Made by a program: the position numbers and the translations under genes. Of a stretch of DNA of 64,000 nucleotides, positions 26,960-35,456 are shown one piece after another. Each line of letters starts with the position of its first letter. Within the stretch, counting starts at the first letter, position 1. The DNA comes from Paenibacillus aestuarii (GTDB lineage: Bacteria > Bacillota > Bacilli > Paenibacillales > NBRC-103111), in assembly GCF_027789125.1 (NCBI RefSeq), contig NZ_JAQFVF010000021.1, forward strand, positions 62,001-126,000, given 5' to 3'. Below the pieces are notes generated by a model. It was not told the DNA's origin, did not search any database, and was given only the letters and a program-made list of their open reading frames with translations.

Positions 26960-27790
26960 TTAGCCTTTTACGCCGCCCATCGAAATCCCTTCGATAACTT
27001 GCTTCTGACCGATAATGAAGATGATCAGCAGCGGCACAATCGCAAGCACGGAGCCAGCCATGATCAGCGCGTACAGATCGCCGTTCAGCGTGGCAAAAGA
27101 GCGGATGCCCAATTGAATCGTGAATAAGTCTTTCGTCCGCAAGAAGATCAGCGGATTCTGATAATCGTTCCACGTCCAGATAAACCGCAGAATCGCATAA
27201 GTGGCAATCGCCGGTTTTACAAGCGGTGTACAGATCGTGAAGAAAATACGGAAGTAGCCGGCGCCGTCGATTTTGGCGGATTCGATGTACTCATCGTGGA
27301 TCCCCATATAAAATTGGCGCAGCATGAACGTTCCGAGTACACTGAAGGACCCCAGCAGAATCAAGCCTAAATGCGTATCGTACAAGCCCATGGAGCGAAG
27401 CAGCAAAAATTGTGGAACAAGAATAGCTTGTCCGGGAATCATATAAATAGCAAGCACGATAATGAACAACACGTTGCGGCCGCGGAATTTCACTTTGGCG
27501 AAAGCGTAAGCCGCCATCGAGGACAGCAGCACGGAAAGCCCCGTTGTCAGCAGCGTAACTTTAATGGAGTTCCAGTAGAACAATGGAAATTTCGTTGTCG
27601 TCCAAACCGTTGTATAGTTCTCAATGGCGTTCCAGTGCTTCGGGATCCATTCGATCGGATAATTAAAGACATCCACTTCCGGCTTCATGGAAGCCGAGAT
27701 CATCCATATAAACGGTGACATGAAGAGCAGACCAATGACCAGCATAATTACCGTTAAAATCGTCTTTTTCAAACCATTCCACTTATCCAT
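26960..27790 (-). CDS. Sugar ABC transporter permease, MalG-like (CUT1)
   Basis: A 276-residue inner-membrane permease with six helices and the EAA loop DEYIESAKIDGAGYFRIFFTICTPLVKPA. Partner of the permease encoded 25 nt upstream. CAGGAGG precedes the ATG. A 155-nt gap to the binding-protein gene may hold an additional promoter. Confidence 0.93.
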   Translation of the reverse strand: MDKWNGLKKTILTVIMLVIGLLFMSPFIWMISASMKPEVDVFNYPIEWIPKHWNAIENYTTVWTTTKFPLFYWNSIKVTLLTTGLSVLLSSMAAYAFAKVKFRGRNVLFIIVLAIYMIPGQAILVPQFLLLRSMGLYDTHLGLILLGSFSVLGTFMLRQFYMGIHDEYIESAKIDGAGYFRIFFTICTPLVKPAIATYAILRFIWTWNDYQNPLIFLRTKDLFTIQLGIRSFATLNGDLYALIMAGSVLAIVPLLIIFIIGQKQVIEGISMGGVKG

Positions 27791-27814
27791 CGTTCAAGCC
27801 TCCTGATCGTTTTC

Positions 27815-28759
27815 TTAGTAAGTAACCCATTTGCGTTGGCCGAACCATTGAACCAGCGTAACGAGGAGTACGAAGAACAACAGGACGATCGACATTGAGG
27901 AAGCGTAACCGGAATCGAGGTTCACGAATGCGGTTTCGTACAGCCTGTACACAACGACAGTTGTCGAGTTCGCCGGACCGCCGCCGGTAAGAACAGCGAT
28001 AATATCAAATACTTTGAACGTTCCGATGATGCCGGTAACTAGCAGGAAGAACGTTGTTGGCGACAAGAGCGGAATTGTAATCGACACGAGCTGCTTCCAC
28101 TTCGAAGCGCCGTCAATATCCGCGGCTTCATATAAATCCTTAGGGATCGACTGCAAGCCAGCCATGAAAATAATCATGTTATAACCGATGCTGACCCACA
28201 CCATCAGCCCCATCACGCAGTACAAGGCAACGTCCGGATCGGCAATCCATTTCGGCGGGTTCGCCATGCCAAGCGCTTGCAGCGTCTGGTTAATCGGACC
28301 GTAGCTTGGATGAAACAACACTTGGAACACGATCGCTACAGCGACGATACTCGAGATATAAGGAATAAAGTAAATGACTTTAAACACACTTTTAAAATAA
28401 ATCTTCTTATCGATGACAACAGCCAAGAGTAGCGACAAAATGAGCGTAATCGGTACGACAATAATTAAGATGAGGTTATTGCCAATCGATTTGATAAAGA
28501 TATCATCATGCAGCAGCCGGGCAAAATTATCGAATCCCACAAACTTCGTCTTAGAGAAGCCCGCTACGAAATTCCAGTTCGTGAAGCTTAGGAAGAAAGA
28601 AGCCAGGATCGGAAATAAGGTAAAGACGAAAAGCCCGATCACCATGGGACCGACAAACGTATATCCGGCCAAATCCTCTTTCCATTGTGTAGAGCGCTTG
28701 CGGCGTTTATAGGCTGCATTTGGTTCAACGTTGGTTAGCGTTTGAGCTTTTTGTGACAT
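27815..28759 (-). CDS. Sugar ABC transporter permease, MalF-like (CUT1)
   Basis: A 314-residue inner-membrane permease with a basic, cytoplasmic N-terminus, six helices and the EAA loop KDLYEAADIDGASKWKQLVSITIPLLSP. ATG at 28759 is chosen because GGGGTG lies 6 nt upstream; a GTG 9 nt further upstream overlaps it. First gene of the five-gene operon permease, permease, binding protein, kinase, regulator. The upstream divergent gene starts at 28988. Confidence 0.92.
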   Translation of the reverse strand: MSQKAQTLTNVEPNAAYKRRKRSTQWKEDLAGYTFVGPMVIGLFVFTLFPILASFFLSFTNWNFVAGFSKTKFVGFDNFARLLHDDIFIKSIGNNLILIIVVPITLILSLLLAVVIDKKIYFKSVFKVIYFIPYISSIVAVAIVFQVLFHPSYGPINQTLQALGMANPPKWIADPDVALYCVMGLMVWVSIGYNMIIFMAGLQSIPKDLYEAADIDGASKWKQLVSITIPLLSPTTFFLLVTGIIGTFKVFDIIAVLTGGGPANSTTVVVYRLYETAFVNLDSGYASSMSIVLLFFVLLVTLVQWFGQRKWVTY

Positions 28760-28911
28760 GAACTTCACCCCATGAAGTAGTTTTCTATAGTCTACCTTCC
28801 TTCAGATGAAAAAGTAAGAAAATATATTGACCCTTTCGTAAAAAGTTTTGACAATACGTGCGGATGTTTCGTTATGGAGGAAAATTTTAGGGGAAAATTC
28901 ACTCACGTTTA

Positions 28912-28967
28912 TTGACAGCATGCGATGTGGATCATATACTGAAATTAAACATACCGACCGTCGGTCG
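28912..28967 (+). promoter_or_regulatory. Near-consensus promoter with a TetR-type operator
   Basis: TTGACA (28912-28917), 17 nt, TATACT (28935-28940). Ten or so nt later is a 13-bp palindrome CGACCGTCGGTCG (28955-28967), overlapped by ACCGACCGTCGGT. This operator shape is typical for TetR-family repressors. No TetR gene is seen in this window. Confidence 0.7.
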
Positions 28968-28987
28968 CTAAAAGAGGTGCAAGTATC

Positions 28988-30109
28988 ATGTCCGCTAAAC
29001 GCTATATTGTGTTCAGTCTCCTGATTAACGGAATAATCCCCTGGCTTTTGTACGTAGTTTTAGCTCATTTTATGACCAGCATCCTTGCGCTAACCATCGC
29101 GACACTCGTCCCACTGGCCGATAATCTAGTTCATTTATGGAAGCATCGGAAGCTTGATGCCCTAGGCTCGCTCATGCTGTTCACTTTCGTGCTGACGCTC
29201 ATACTCGCCATGCTGGGCGGCAGCGAAAAGCTTTTGCTGATCAGGGAGTCGCTGATTACGGGTTCCGTCGGGCTGATTTTTCTCGGATCGCTGCTGTTTC
29301 GCCGGCCTTTGATGTTCTATCTCGCCCAAAGATTTGTGCCGGGTACGGCTTTCGAGGACAATCTCAACTACCCCTATTTCCTCACTGTGCTGCGGCTTAT
29401 GAGTTTAGGATGGGGGTTGATTCTCTTAAGTGAATCCGTCGTTCGCGTCTACCTCGTGTTCCAATTGTCGACAGCTCAATTCCTTGCGGTCTCTAATGTC
29501 GTCTTGTATGGATTTATCGGCGCGGCTATCTTGTGGACGGTGTGGTACCGGAGGAGATCTGCGAAGCGGCTAGCAGCGATCAAATTACGCGCGGCAGAGG
29601 AGTCAATTGGCGACATCGTTGTCCTCCGGCCGGAGCATCTGCCTGAGGCGCTCGACTTATACCGGACTGTCACCGACCGCCTGCGTCAGCAAGGCATCCA
29701 TCAATGGGACCGTTATTATCCGAACCGGTTCGTTATCAAACAGGATATCGCCCATGGCTGCTTATACGGCCTTCGCGGTCAGGGCCGGATTATTGCCGCG
29801 GTCGCCGTGAACCGCCAGCAGAGTGACAAGTATGCTGGCATTCACTGGAGCGATGTGCAGGGCAATCCTGCCATTATTCACCGGCTGGCCGTTCACCCTT
29901 CCGCCCAAGGCAAGGGCATCGGCAAGCAGCTGCTCGAATTTGCGGAAAGCCATGCCCGCAACAAAGGCTATACCAGTGTAAGATTGGACGTCTATTCCGC
30001 CAATCCGAGCGCGGTCAGCATGTATGAACGCTACGGGTACACGCATAAGGGCGAAATTCAGTTTCCGTTCCGTAAGGCGCCTTATTTTTGCATGGAAAAG
30101 GTGTGGTGA
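28988..30109 (+). CDS. Fusion of VC0807-like membrane domain and GNAT acetyltransferase
   Basis: A 373-residue protein in two parts. Residues about 1-195 form a helical membrane domain (five or six segments) of the VC0807 type, with SLLINGIIPWLLYVVL and LVPLADNLVHLW. Residues about 205-373 form a complete GNAT domain: DIVVLRPEHLPEALDLYRTVTDRL, the acetyl-CoA loop VHPSAQGKGIGKQL, and the C-terminal LDVYSANPSAVSMYERYGYTHKGE. The join is continuous, without stop or frameshift sign. The VC0807 part is of unknown function and is often found under TetR control, which matches the operator upstream. The GNAT part would face the cytoplasm. Substrate unknown. Confidence 0.8.
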   Translation: MSAKRYIVFSLLINGIIPWLLYVVLAHFMTSILALTIATLVPLADNLVHLWKHRKLDALGSLMLFTFVLTLILAMLGGSEKLLLIRESLITGSVGLIFLGSLLFRRPLMFYLAQRFVPGTAFEDNLNYPYFLTVLRLMSLGWGLILLSESVVRVYLVFQLSTAQFLAVSNVVLYGFIGAAILWTVWYRRRSAKRLAAIKLRAAEESIGDIVVLRPEHLPEALDLYRTVTDRLRQQGIHQWDRYYPNRFVIKQDIAHGCLYGLRGQGRIIAAVAVNRQQSDKYAGIHWSDVQGNPAIIHRLAVHPSAQGKGIGKQLLEFAESHARNKGYTSVRLDVYSANPSAVSMYERYGYTHKGEIQFPFRKAPYFCMEKVW

Positions 30110-30154
30110 GGGGGCGGCGCGATTGACGATTTCGCCAATGCAATGAGCAAAAAC

Positions 30155-30196
30155 AAAAAAGGCCGCCCGACGGCGGTTTGACCATCGGAGGACCTT
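30155..30196 (-). terminator. Terminator of the MFS transporter gene
   Basis: Minus strand: CCGCC/GGCGG hairpin, nested in an outer AAGGTC/GGCCTT pairing, followed by six T, just after the stop at 30206. The A-rich plus-strand side may also help to end the gene at 30109. Confidence 0.7.
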
Positions 30197-30205
30197 ACCA
30201 TTTGA

Positions 30206-31426
30206 CTATGATTTGGCCAGAGGCTGCGCCGCAGCTTCCGCCTGAACCGCCATTTTCGGTTCGCGATATTTGAAGTAAAAGGCTACGCCTATGAGCGCCA
30301 AGCCGTTAATGGCAAAAACCATCGGAATCCCGATCCATCCGCCGAGAAATCCGCCTAGCACTGGGCCGATCATCGTCCCCAATTGAGTGAACGATTGGTT
30401 CAGGCTGAACGCCCGGCCTCGGAAGCTGGCATCCGTAAATTTTACAATGAGTGCATTAATCCCTGGGTATACAGCTGCAAAAAAGAGTCCGTAGCCGAAG
30501 CGCAGCGCGCCGAATCCGATAAGATGATGGATGCCGAGCTGCAGCAAACTGCCGATGCCCCCGCCGAGTAAGCCGATAAACAGCGTACGGGAGTAGCTGA
30601 TTTTTTGCCCCAGCTTGCCCCATCTCGGCGCTGCCAGCACGGTGGCGATCCCGACGGCGGAGAAAATGATGCCGGAGCTGAGCGAGGCGGAGTTTTGGCT
30701 GCCTCCTAATTGCAGCACATAGATCGTGAGCAGCGGCTCGATGATCATGACGGAAGTCTGCACCAGCAGCATAATGCCGAGCAGCATCATAAACGGCTTG
30801 TTTTGCATGGCCAGCTTCAAATCTTCCTTCACACCGGAGCGTGCGGCGGAGCGGTTGAAGTTTTTCTCTTTGGCTCCGAATAAGCCGATGAAGGCGGCAA
30901 CCAGCACCACGAAGCCGGAGACGAGGAACGACTCACGGTTCCCTACCCAGTGGCTGACAAAGCCGCCAACGAGCGGCCCGATTACACTGCCGGCGGCACC
31001 TGCGGTGGACATGACGCCGAGCGCGTAGCCGACTTCTTTCTCCGGCGTATTCGTCGCCACCAGCGCGATTGAGGCCGGAACGAAGCCGGCGAGCAGCCCT
31101 TGGAGAATACGTACGCCGAGAAACAAGTAAGGATCATGCACGAAGAATGTGGCAAAATAAAGTGCGCTTAAACTAAATCCCGAACGTATCAGCATCGGCT
31201 TGCGACCGTATTTGTCGGCAAGCGATCCCCAATAGGGCGAGATGAGGGCGCTTGCCAAGAACGTGATGCCAAAAGTAATCCCTGACCACGCTTCCAGCCC
31301 CGAATCGATCCCTAGCTCGGTATGGAGGAATATCGGCAAAAACGGAATGGAAATCGTATACGCCGTTCCACAAAAAAATACGCCAATCCACAGGGTAACC
31401 AAATTGCGTTTCCATGAAAATTCCAT
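30206..31426 (-). CDS. MFS transporter, multidrug-efflux (MdtG-like) type
   Basis: A 406-residue 12-helix membrane protein. It has motif A-like GSLADKYGRKPMLIRSG between helices 2 and 3, and the antiporter motif C GAAGSVIGPLVGGF in helix 5, typical of drug:proton antiporters. ATG at 31426 is preferred (AAGGGAG 7 nt upstream); the frame is open further to 31480 without a ribosome site. Single gene with own terminator. The exported compound is unknown. Confidence 0.88.
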   Translation of the reverse strand: MEFSWKRNLVTLWIGVFFCGTAYTISIPFLPIFLHTELGIDSGLEAWSGITFGITFLASALISPYWGSLADKYGRKPMLIRSGFSLSALYFATFFVHDPYLFLGVRILQGLLAGFVPASIALVATNTPEKEVGYALGVMSTAGAAGSVIGPLVGGFVSHWVGNRESFLVSGFVVLVAAFIGLFGAKEKNFNRSAARSGVKEDLKLAMQNKPFMMLLGIMLLVQTSVMIIEPLLTIYVLQLGGSQNSASLSSGIIFSAVGIATVLAAPRWGKLGQKISYSRTLFIGLLGGGIGSLLQLGIHHLIGFGALRFGYGLFFAAVYPGINALIVKFTDASFRGRAFSLNQSFTQLGTMIGPVLGGFLGGWIGIPMVFAINGLALIGVAFYFKYREPKMAVQAEAAAQPLAKS

Positions 31427-31709
31427 GCTAGTGCTCCCTTCAGCTCTATTTAGATGAATGAATGCGCATACATCCGACAACCTCAGTGATAAGGCAAGTT
31501 TATCATCAATGGGGAAATAATAGAAATTTTAATGAGCAGACGAGCTCCTTCCTCGGCCGTTTTAGGCGGTTTAGCGGGAAGGTTCTTCGCTGCAGCGCCT
31601 TTTTTCGGGGGTATCAGCTGCTTGACAGCGGTTTTGGGGGGATGGTGGGGAAATGCGGGATACGGAACATCGTTTCCGGTATTGGCACGGCAAGCTACCT
31701 CACAAATCG
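31427..31709. other. Intergenic region, MFS leader side
   Basis: No gene recognised. It must contain the MFS promoter (minus strand). G-rich low-complexity sequence lies near 31604-31650. Confidence 0.3.
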
Positions 31710-31736
31710 AAAAAGCCCGCAGCTACCGCCGCAGGC
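31710..31736 (-). terminator. Terminator of the ferritin-like gene
   Basis: Minus strand: GCCTGCGGC / GCTGCGGGC stem (9 bp including G-T pairs, loop GGTA) followed by TTTTT, 10 nt after the stop at 31746. Confidence 0.75.
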
Positions 31737-31745
31737 CCTTCCTCT

Positions 31746-33065
31746 TCAATAATTCCCCGCAAAGCCGCCGGGAAGAGATCTTTCCCCACGCCCGCCGTAC
31801 TCACCCGCGCCTTGCTCGCCACGCGCATGCGCCGCCATATACGCAGCCCGCTTCTGCACCGTCCGCTCCGCTTCCTCTTGCGCCGCACGCACATCGCCGC
31901 CATGCACGTCGTCGATCAGCCAGCGCTGTCCGAATCCGGCATGGACAACTTCGTCCGCCCAGTCAAAATCCTGAAACGTCGTCATCAGCGGATCCTTCGC
32001 CCGATCCCGGCAAAACTCCCACTCTTCGCGCTTTCCCGGCGGATATTTCATCGCCGCCTTCTCAATCGCGATCGTCAGATGCGAGTACGCCTCGCTCCCC
32101 TCATACAGCTGCGCCGTCATATCGTACCACCCCGTCCAATTGGCAAATTGGTACACATCGTAGCCTTTGGCCCGGAGCGCCGCTTCGCCGAACCAGCTGT
32201 GGCGCACTTCGTCCCACATATGCCTGGCCGTATCGAGATAAAAGTCCCATGGCTTCCCTTCAGTAGCAAAATGGACATACGCGATACCTTCTGCCGGCGA
32301 CATTTCAAAATACCGAGACAACATCATTTGCAGAAATCTCCCTTCATCATTATCTTCAAAAGGAAGATCCTGAAACTTAACAACCTGCGAGCGGAAGCGG
32401 CTATCTCGCGTACTTACGAAGGGCAGCGCAAAAGGCCGCGCTTCCACGACAAATGCCGGGTCAAGCGGCACCCGCTCCGCGGACCCGTCAATGCCGCCGG
32501 CTGCAGCCAGCAGCGCCTGCAGATACGTTTTCCAGCGGCTCGCGTCAGCCTGCTCCGATGCTGTGGCTATGCCGGCGAAGTGCGCCAACGCCTGCCGCCC
32601 CCACACCAGCTGCTCCTCGCGATCGATGAGCTGGTGCTTTAGCATGTGCAGCGTCGGCTCGTCGACGAGCGGCTGCGCCTGCTGCATATAGGTCCGGATC
32701 ACGGCGATCTGCGCCGGCTTGACGACCTCGAACAGCGCTGTGAGCAAGTTGAGCGTCGTTTCCGAGTCCAGCACACGCACCGTAAGCGCCTCCAATGCGG
32801 CATCCGGGCACTTGTCAAAAGCGACCGTGCTCATGCGCAGCTGCTTGATCCGCTTGCGAATCTGATCATGATGATCGGCATCCTGCCAAGCCAGCCGCGC
32901 GAGCGCGCCCTTTACTTCATATTCAGGCCGAGCCGCCATATGGCCGGCTTCAATCCGCATCAGCTGCCGGTCGACGTATCCGATTCGCTGCAGCTTTCGC
33001 GCAGACTGTTCAACGGACATGCCCACCCGTTCCCAATCCTCAATGCCCATAAAAGGATGAAGCAT
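31746..33065 (-). CDS. Ferritin-like (putative diiron) protein of unknown function
   Basis: A 439-residue soluble protein. The C-terminal half carries two ExxH-type metal motifs on predicted long helices, DEVRHSWFGE and DEVVHAGFGQRW, resembling DUF455-like ferritin-superfamily proteins; AEGIAYVHFATEG may give further ligands. The N-terminal half (about 1-220) is helical with no named domain. ATG at 33065 follows AGGGGGGAT; the longer frame to 33278 enters the divergent AraC gene and has no ribosome site. The divergent AraC regulator at 33203 is a likely controller. Family reactions range from iron storage to oxygenation, so function is open. Confidence 0.65.
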   Translation of the reverse strand: MLHPFMGIEDWERVGMSVEQSARKLQRIGYVDRQLMRIEAGHMAARPEYEVKGALARLAWQDADHHDQIRKRIKQLRMSTVAFDKCPDAALEALTVRVLDSETTLNLLTALFEVVKPAQIAVIRTYMQQAQPLVDEPTLHMLKHQLIDREEQLVWGRQALAHFAGIATASEQADASRWKTYLQALLAAAGGIDGSAERVPLDPAFVVEARPFALPFVSTRDSRFRSQVVKFQDLPFEDNDEGRFLQMMLSRYFEMSPAEGIAYVHFATEGKPWDFYLDTARHMWDEVRHSWFGEAALRAKGYDVYQFANWTGWYDMTAQLYEGSEAYSHLTIAIEKAAMKYPPGKREEWEFCRDRAKDPLMTTFQDFDWADEVVHAGFGQRWLIDDVHGGDVRAAQEEAERTVQKRAAYMAAHARGEQGAGEYGGRGERSLPGGFAGNY

Positions 33066-33202
33066 ATGGATCCCCCCTAGTCTTATGCACAATAAGTACT
33101 CGCTTACCTTTATCGTAGAACGAATATTGAGTAAAATGAAGGTATTCAATCTCATAGTAATTGGCACTAAACTACATATGCAGCAGAGGTGAAACGTGAC
33201 AA

Positions 33203-33991
33203 ATGATCGACTGGCAGCCGACAATGTCTGATAATTACGGAAAGGTTGTCTGTGAGCGAAACTGGAAATGGGATACAAGGCATAATCCTTTGCCTGATTA
33301 TGACCTGTGGTATGCCTGGGACGGCGCGGGCGAGATGCGCATCAATGATGATCCGGCTATCGCCATCCAGCGTGGCACTTGCTTTTTGCTGCGGCCTGGC
33401 GACCGGACATTCGCCGTTCATCATCCTGATCGCCCGCTGACGGTGACGTTCATCCACTTCAGCCTGACCGATCCGCCAGCGGACATCTGCGATAACTTTC
33501 CAGATCGGTACCGTCTTTTGCATGAACCGCTATTTTTTGAAACGTTATTAACGCAGCTTACCTCCACACTGCAAAGGCTCCAGCCACTCAACCTCGTCGA
33601 AGCGCAGCTGCTGCTTAAGCTGATGATGCTCAAACTGCGGCAAGCGGACGTATGGCCAACTTCCCAAGGCCGCCAGCAATTGTCAGCGATTCAGCACGTA
33701 GCGGAACTTGTGCGACAATCGCCCGCTGCCCCTCACTCCCTTGCGCAATTAGCGGAACAAGTGCATATGTCGCCACGCTACCTGTCGATCAAGTTCAAAC
33801 AGGTTATGGGAGAAACGTTGGAGCACTACTGCGTCCGCATGCGGCTTGAACGAGCCGAGAATCTATTGCGGTACAACGGCATGAATGTTTCCGAGGTGGC
33901 CGAAGCGCTTGGCTACAGCGACATCTCCTTTTTTAGCCGGCAATTTTTAAAGTATCGTGGGAAAAGACCGTCCGCTTTGTTCAAACAATGA
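33203..33991 (+). CDS. AraC family transcriptional regulator
   Basis: A 262-residue cytoplasmic regulator: N-terminal cupin-like sensing domain (about 1-130, with AIQRGTCFLLRPGDRTFAVHH) and two helix-turn-helix motifs at the C-terminus (SLAQLAEQVHMSPRYLSIKFKQ, MNVSEVAEALGYSDISFFSRQF). GAGGTG precedes the ATG by about 11 nt. Divergent from the ferritin-like gene across 137 nt, which suggests mutual regulation. The effector is unknown. Confidence 0.9.
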   Translation: MIDWQPTMSDNYGKVVCERNWKWDTRHNPLPDYDLWYAWDGAGEMRINDDPAIAIQRGTCFLLRPGDRTFAVHHPDRPLTVTFIHFSLTDPPADICDNFPDRYRLLHEPLFFETLLTQLTSTLQRLQPLNLVEAQLLLKLMMLKLRQADVWPTSQGRQQLSAIQHVAELVRQSPAAPHSLAQLAEQVHMSPRYLSIKFKQVMGETLEHYCVRMRLERAENLLRYNGMNVSEVAEALGYSDISFFSRQFLKYRGKRPSALFKQ

Positions 33992-34057
33992 TACAATGGA
34001 AAAGATTCCAAGTTTCCGACAATCATACTTCAATCATTTTTTGGGGAGGGAACACAC

Positions 34058-34879
34058 ATGATACCGGAAGGCAATTTGCAAAGCAATGTAGACCGATTTT
34101 TAGGTTTTGGGGAGCTCTATGACCAGCACCGCCCGGAAGCTCCGAAGCAAGTCATTGAGATCATCAACACCTACCTTGGGACCAAGCCGTCCCGTGTGAT
34201 CGATATCGGCTGCGGTACCGGGCTGTCCACCTTCATCTGGGCGGACGCCGCCGAGCAAATCATCGGCATCGAACCGAACCCGGACATGCGGGCTGAAGCC
34301 CAAAAAAAATGGCAGCAGCTCGGGGCGCCGGCCTCCATCTCTTTCCTTGCCGGCTATTCCAATCAGCTGCCGCTGGAAGCCGACTCCGCCGATGCGATAA
34401 CTTGCTCGCAATCGTTTCATTGGATGGAACCGATGAGCACGCTCCAAGAAATCGCCCGTGTTCTGCGCAGTGGCGGCGTCTTTGCCGCCTATGACTGCGA
34501 TTGGCCGCCGGTTCTCGGCTGGCGCCTGGAGACTGCGTACAATCAACTCATTGATCATGGAGACGCGATTATCGCCCAGACGACCCCAGCGGAGCAGACC
34601 GCGAACAAGTGGCGCAAAGACCGGCATTTGCACAATATGACACAAAGCGGTCTGTTCCGCTTTACGCGTGAGATCGTGTTTCATAACATGGAACTGTGCA
34701 ACGCGGACCGTTATATGGGTCTAGTGCTGAGCCAAGGCGGATTGCAGACGGTATTCAAAATGGGTTCCACGGAGCTGAACGCCGAGGTGGATGCGTTCCG
34801 CAGACTTGTCGAAGAACATTTCGGCGGCAGTACACTGGAGCTTCTGTTCAGCTACAGATTGCGGCTCGCCGTAAAATAA
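34058..34879 (+). CDS. Class I SAM-dependent methyltransferase
   Basis: A 273-residue soluble protein with SAM-binding motif I VIDIGCGTGLSTF, acidic residue in GIEPN at the end of beta-2, and the ADAITCSQSFHWM motif of the Methyltransf_11 / UbiE-like group. GGGGAGGG precedes the ATG. A strong terminator follows. Substrate not deducible. Confidence 0.85.
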   Translation: MIPEGNLQSNVDRFLGFGELYDQHRPEAPKQVIEIINTYLGTKPSRVIDIGCGTGLSTFIWADAAEQIIGIEPNPDMRAEAQKKWQQLGAPASISFLAGYSNQLPLEADSADAITCSQSFHWMEPMSTLQEIARVLRSGGVFAAYDCDWPPVLGWRLETAYNQLIDHGDAIIAQTTPAEQTANKWRKDRHLHNMTQSGLFRFTREIVFHNMELCNADRYMGLVLSQGGLQTVFKMGSTELNAEVDAFRRLVEEHFGGSTLELLFSYRLRLAVK

Positions 34880-34881
34880 AC

Positions 34882-34933
34882 AAAAGGGCTGTCCCGGACG
34901 TAGTATGCCGCTACGTTTGGAACAGCCCTTTTG
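34882..34933. terminator. Terminator of the methyltransferase gene
   Basis: AAAAGGGCTGTTCC-type stem: AAAAGGGCTGT at the left pairs with ACAGCCCTTTT at the right around a self-complementary CGTAG/CTACG centre; T-runs on both strands. Confidence 0.85.
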
Positions 34934-35037
34934 TCTTACCTAGCTCCCCTATTGTCAAACCGTCAAGAATTGATTATGATAATCGTATATATTCCTACCT
35001 GTTTACTAAGATTAAGTTGAAAGGTGCGGATACGTCT

Positions 35038-35298
35038 ATGCTCAAGCGTTGCCCGCAATGCCATACGGAAGCGCAGCCCCGACAGTTTATTTGCGATCAG
35101 TGCGGTCTGGAGCTTCAGCCGAACGGCACACAGCTGGAAGCCCTCACCTACTGGAGCGCCTCGAAGACAGGGCGCACCTTCAAATATGCAGGGACCGTTC
35201 TGGCAGGTGTCGCGCTTACCGTCGCCCTGCATCATATTGTCCCTTGTGTGATCGGATTAGCCCTGGCCGCGTTCCTGTATATGAGAGACTACAAATAA
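35038..35298 (+). CDS. Small zinc-ribbon membrane protein
   Basis: An 86-residue protein. The N-terminus has two CxxC knuckles (CPQCHTEA and CDQCGLEL), forming a zinc ribbon, and the C-terminus has one or two hydrophobic segments (about 45-82) ending in MRDYK. AAAGGTG lies about 13 nt upstream of the ATG. Function unknown; such small zinc-ribbon membrane proteins are common in Bacillota. Confidence 0.7.
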   Translation: MLKRCPQCHTEAQPRQFICDQCGLELQPNGTQLEALTYWSASKTGRTFKYAGTVLAGVALTVALHHIVPCVIGLALAAFLYMRDYK

Positions 35299-35314
35299 AA
35301 ACGAAACGATCTCT

Positions 35315-35336
35315 AAACCGGGAAACCGGTTTTTTT
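35315..35336 (+). terminator. Terminator of the zinc-ribbon gene
   Basis: AAACCGG, loop GAAA, CCGGTTT, then a continuing T-run. Confidence 0.85.
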
Positions 35337-35386
35337 GCGTTTCTTCCATATAATCTTCCGTTATATACACAATAAGAATTTGTGAT

Positions 35387-35416
35387 TTGCCCAATAGGCA
35401 AGCCCTCCGATATGAT
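35387..35416 (+). promoter_or_regulatory. Possible promoter of the YeiH-like gene
   Basis: TTGCCC (35387-35392), 18 nt, TATGAT (35411-35416). The spacer begins with a small TTGCC/GGCAA inverted repeat. Confidence 0.4.
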
Positions 35417-35456
35417 GAGTGTGCTTATCATTTACAGCTAAGGAGATGCACACGCT

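Noticed and set aside
31653..32642. Plus-strand frames of 244-329 codons over the ferritin-like gene
   Set aside because: They run through its terminator and coding strand with no start signal; the minus-strand gene has a good ribosome site and motifs.
33066..33278. Longer N-terminus for the ferritin-like protein
   Set aside because: It would overlap the divergent AraC gene and the promoter region.
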